Positions 59,745-64,000 of a DNA stretch of 64,000 bases are shown in pieces. The notes under the pieces were generated by a model, which ran no database searches, had not been told where the DNA came from, and saw only the letters and a program-made list of their open reading frames with translations. A program made the position numbers and the translations under genes. This DNA is from Chionis minor. Its lineage: Eukaryota > Chordata > Aves > Charadriiformes > Chionididae. Every line of letters begins with the position of its first letter. The first letter of the stretch is position 1. The stretch lies in NCBI GenBank assembly GCA_013398295.1, contig VZSF01003002.1:362503-426502 (forward strand). Reading direction: 5' to 3'.

Positions 59745-62700
59745 CCTCCAGAAAAAAAACAGGGCTCCAGGCAAATCAGTTTTCTTGGCTGGCTGCTGTA
59801 AGTTGAGTAACTGAGTAACCCTGACTAAAACTGGAAATACTAACCAACCCCAGCTGAACACCATCCAGTCTCTAAGAGAGCACACAAATTCGAGAAATTC
59901 ACATGTCAAGTGTAAGTTTACTGGCAACTGGGCCTTTAAAAACAACTGCAACACAAGAAGATTAAACAGCTAATTTTAAACTTTTAAATGCCTTGCAATT
60001 GGAAATGTATAGATTAACCATAGCAATCTCTTCTTCCCTGCAACGGATTTCTCTAAATCAACTGGATGGGTGTTTCATTAGTGGTAGGACAGCGATGAAA
60101 TAGTTTGTCTTCTCACAATTGTGACATGAAAATCATAATGGGGGAATAACTATGATGCCACACCTGGGCCTCTGCTAGTGGGGTGGCCTTGCTGCAACTG
60201 TACAGCTTTGCCAGCTGAGGCATGTTCTCCCTGCTGCTGCAGTGTATCAACTAACAACAAACTGGAAAAAGAATTTTGATAAATGGGATAAATGAATTCA
60301 TCACTAACAGAAGTATCGTCTGGTCAAGCGAAGAAAATTTAATCAAATTTATTATCTACAAAGAAAATAAAAGAAATAGAATGTAATTTTTATCACCTTG
60401 ATGCAAGGGTAGGCTGTCACGCATATATTGCCAGGACAGGTATCTAACAGCCAATGTACTTTGGGGGCGGTGGTCCTGCTGCAGCTTCCATAAGGATTTT
60501 CAGCTGCTGATTCTGTAGAATCTGTCTTTTGACAGGCAACAGAGATGTTACCCTCTCTGTGTCTAAGAAAAGCCTTTCTGCAGAGCTATAGCTAGGCTTC
60601 TACTATGGAGGGGGATGTATATGTAGATAGATAGGTCTCAATCAAAAATCTCCAGTCAAAGGAGCAGACGGAAGATCCCATCAATCAAACTTGTCCATTT
60701 TGCAAAAGTATTACCACGGCCTGAAAGCAGTTTGGTATTTTTTGCTAGCTACACCAGATTGTTTAGGTCCAACAAAAGGAAGAAAAGATAGAGCTGTCAA
60801 GTGCCCCTCCTTCCCTCTGCTTAGTTTTAATATCATTCGCTTCAACAGTCCAAGAGTGCCTTAATTTTTTTGAATCTAAATGTAAATAAAGCAAGTAATG
60901 CAAGCATAACTGAATGATCATTTAAACATAAAGAGAAAATGCAATAGTAAAAATTGACTGCTGTGCATTCCACCACAAGTTTAATGACCTTGATTCATTC
61001 TAAAATAATAATGCCTACCATTCCTATAATGCTTTACAGGTTTGGAAAGCATCATGCAAATAAGAGCTACTTGTTATTTAGTAGGCAAATGTCCCTTAGC
61101 TGTGCAAACCGAATAGTTATGGTGCTGTAGACCCTTACAAGCAAAGCAAGTATACAAGCAATGATTCAGAATAATTTCTATATAATCAAATCCCATTTGG
61201 TAGAAGAGTGCGAAAGAGTTAGCCATTTTCAAGAGCCACATGCAAATACTTGAAGGCAAAGCTGAAGGTGTAACATCCATGTACTGTCCCCAGAAAAATA
61301 CAGCCACAGACAGCAAAAACCGTCAGTCTCCTGTTCTGAACTGAATAGCAAGAAAGATCATGCAGGGAAAAGAACCAGGAAAGGAGAACAGGCTTTTTTT
61401 TTACTTTTGAATTGAGACACTAAGCAATACCTAGTACGTTATTATAATTTAAGGACAACTACAAATGAAGTCTTGGATTGCTTCAGTATCACTCTACTCT
61501 CCTGCAACAGTGTTTTGCCTTTTTGAGTCTCCTTCGGTCTCCAGGTGCTCTTCAAAGTTAATGCATCAAGAAGGATTTGTTTCATCCGCCATGGGAGTGA
61601 AGTTGCTTCCACAACCTGAAACAGGTGTTGCTTATCAGCCATCTCCTCAAACACACTTACCAAGGGACGTGCGGCAAAACGTGCAGCTCCGTCCCCGTGT
61701 GGAAAACAGCACCTCTGCTTAAGAACCGTGTTAATCACATTACTTAATTGGTTCACAAATAATCACTTTACAGTTATAATCTAAAGCTAGATGTTTTGGC
61801 AGCTCAGTCAGAGAAATTAATAGAATCCACATTTCTTCAAAGTAAACTAAAACCTGTTACATCTTCTGTATGTTTTTCCATTTCTTTCGATGAGTTTAAT
61901 CTCAGGCTTCTGAGCGTTTCATCTTTTTCCTATTTCCAAACTTAATCATCTGAGTATTTAATTTCTTAATATTTAATGTAATATTTCCCATGGTCTCTTT
62001 GGCAAGAAGAGAAAGTATGTGGGATGATTTTTTTTTCCCTTTCAGTTCCTTCAGGCCTGGCCTAACTCTACTTTAGTCCCAGGCACAGGGAAGCACACAA
62101 AGACACACTAAACTTTTAAGCGTGTAAATGCTTCTTTTAACATCAAAGGCTCTTCAAACACTCAGGAGGTGTTTTTCTCTAGTTGGAGCCCAACTTGCAA
62201 GTCTCTCCCTCCTTTTCATAGAAGTGTGCATTTACTCTCTAGTCCCTTGTGTAACTTCTGTATAGATCTTCCCCTCTTTTAATCTTTTCCTTCCTTCCTT
62301 TTTCTTCATCTCTTTTTCCTCTCTTTTTTCCTTCTCCACATCCTTCTCAGGTTCCTCATTTCCTCCATCCTCCCTCATGTCCTCTGGGGTGGTTTGAGAG
62401 CTCCCTCACCATCTCCCCCTTGCAGGGGTCTGCTGTAGCTTCACTTCAGTCTTAGCTTCTCCTTCTCCGTGATGGCAACCAACTCATGCTCAGGAGGGTC
62501 CTTTAGAGGTGGATTACAACATTCATTTTACATGTGTCAGTAATTTCTTCTGTTGAACAATCAATGGTTTGCACGTCTGCACCTTTTTAAAGCTGTCCCA
62601 ATGTCAAGGGACCCTCTTTGGGTGCTGGTTCTCCCTTTTTTTCCTGATTTGGGGGCATATAACTGGGCAGCTCTGGGAGACCTGGTGACAGGTTGTCTTG

Positions 62701-63765
62701 GCTGCAAGCCCTGGAGCAACAAGAAGGAAAGATGGATGAAAAGTGCCCTTCTAGTCACTGGAAGTACTCTGGATTTACACTGGTGTGCAACAGAGCACTT
62801 TTGGCTTTTATGTTTTGACAGTGATATTTAAGTTCTTACCTCTGAAGGAAGGAATCTGACATGCTGTAACAATTACGCATTTCATTACAGATTTTCCAGT
62901 ATTTCCCTCTCCTTGCTGTAGCAATGCTTTTTATCCTTTAAGGTTCTCCATTACTCCTTTTTCTTAAATTAATGGTTTTACCCAGTCCTTGATACTGTAT
63001 TTCACATTTCTCCAGGCATCAGTATTATTTATAGCTTAAAACTGTTGAGTTTGGAATTTCTTTCAGCAAGGACATAGGTTAGATTACTGGACATTACTCA
63101 GCAACAAATAACGATCCAAGCTCTGCATCAGGAGCTTTTCTTTAGCTTTACACATACACCTTCTATTCTAGTGTAAGACAAGAGTAGCAAGAGATTCACG
63201 GCTTTCTGCACATTGAAATTCAGTAAATTTTACTATACAGTGTCTCGATTACCCTTATCACAGCAGGGTCATCTTGCTGTATACATCAGAAGTTAACTGT
63301 AGAGTCATAAAGCTGACAGAAGGATTTTGCGCAGGATTCTGACACAACTCTCACAAAGAGTCAATTTTAAGAGTGTCAGCTGAGAGAGGAATAGGAGGCC
63401 TTCTGCAAGCGCTCGGATTGCAAACCCGAAATCCCAAAGTCCTCTGTTACACCATGGGCACAGGTACAGAAGAAAGCTGGGGTTAGGGACTGGACCACAA
63501 ATGAACATTCTCTTTGGCAAAATTGCGATGTATTTCAATAGTAGCTTCTGGCTTAAGTAGGCCCTATAATCGCACTAATAGCGCAACGTTAGCCAAAAAG
63601 GGATTTTTCAAAAGAAACGTTTATCTGAAGAGTGGGGCTTCTCCTGCAGCTTCCCTACGGGGAAGTTCTGTCCATATTCCACATGTGCAAGGGGCTGCAG
63701 CTTATTTGTCAGCATCTCCGGTGGTCAGTGCACAGCCTGGATCCGTAACCCCAAAGTGCCAGGCT
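59745..63765. other. unique non-coding DNA
   Basis: AT-rich, then pyrimidine-rich around 62280-62390 (ttccttcc, tttttcctc units). No gene is recognised. Overlapping frames at 61442-61756 on both strands are unsupported. A minus-strand donor-like site (TTCAGAG, then GTAAGA, near 62840) lacks a convincing acceptor. Confidence 0.55.
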
Positions 63766-63769
63766 CTTG

Positions 63770-64000
63770 CCCCTTCCAGCTGTGCGGGAACACGGGCTTG
63801 CACGGGACCCCGGGCGCAGCCCCGCAGCTGCATTCGGGATGCGGGCAGTGGGCTGGAGCTCGGGATACCCGGCAGGGAGAAGAGGCGTCCCGCAACGCTC
63901 CCTCTTATTTTCACCTTTCAACAGCGACTACTGGGAGACGCGCTGAAGCACCCGCGTGGGTGGGCGCGGGGGGAACGACACACCGGAGCCCCGCGCCGCG
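63770..64000. promoter_or_regulatory. CpG island running off the right edge
   Basis: About 26 CpG in some 220 bases, with GC content rising to the boundary (gagccccgcgccgcg). A GC-box-like 'gtgggtgggcgcgggg' lies at 63956-63971. This is typical of a vertebrate promoter. Minus-strand frames of 70 codons across it have no recognisable product and reflect GC content. The direction of transcription cannot be read here; the gene most likely lies beyond the window or starts within its last bases. Confidence 0.75.

Overview
The window reads as nuclear DNA of a bird. The decisive evidence is seven copies of CR1, the avian non-LTR retrotransposon. Their 3' ends carry the characteristic short run of ATTCTATG-type octamers, seen on the + strand as 'aatcatagaatcatagaatgg' variants when the copy is inverted. 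Overall base composition is moderate to AT-rich, with long stretches of unique non-coding DNA, homopolymer runs, microsatellites and three CpG-rich islands. One 453-base run of N is an assembly gap. No full-length protein gene is recognisable by sequence, and most open frames look like chance or CR1 remnants. The window is probably intronic or intergenic.

Layout. 1-9.3 kb: unique DNA with three weak but phase-compatible candidate exons on the + strand (4.6, 8.36 and 9.19 kb), ending in a poly-C run and the gap (9369-9821). 9.9-12.6 kb: a GC-rich patch, then unique DNA. 12.7-16 kb: two inverted CR1 copies with candidate minus-strand exons between them (14.56 and 15.42 kb). 16-28 kb: unique DNA with microsatellites, a diverged tandem repeat (21.0 kb), a CpG cluster (22.5 kb) and further candidate exons on both strands (18.6, 20.6, 23.7 kb). 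27.9-28.5 kb: a CpG island with a good minus-strand splice donor at its lower edge, so a possible promoter and first exon facing left. 30.9-33.2 kb: two CR1 copies. 35.0 and 41.3 kb: a direct-repeat pair of about 0.3 kb, roughly 92% identical by eye, about 6 kb apart, not recognised as any known family. 45.5 kb: the only CR1 copy on the + strand. 47.0-47.5 and 54.5-55.3 kb: AT-rich, homeodomain/POU-motif-rich blocks that look like conserved non-coding elements. 48.5-50.0 kb: the best candidate gene, three exon-like segments with good splice signals and a continuous joined frame. 51.0 kb: a perfect 108-base tandem duplication. 53.3-54.2 and 59.1-59.7 kb: CR1 copies; the first still has a 227-codon open frame from the end of the reverse transcriptase. 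63.77-64.0 kb: a strong CpG island running off the right edge, probably the promoter of a gene at or beyond the boundary.

How things might work together. If the islands at 28 kb and 64 kb are promoters, the simplest model is a leftward transcript from the 28 kb island and a separate gene starting near the right edge. The 48.5-49.8 kb exon chain would be a short gene, a lncRNA, or alternative exons of a larger host gene. All exon calls rest on splice motifs and open frames read by eye. In 64 kb of vertebrate DNA many such pseudo-exons arise by chance, so confidences are kept low.
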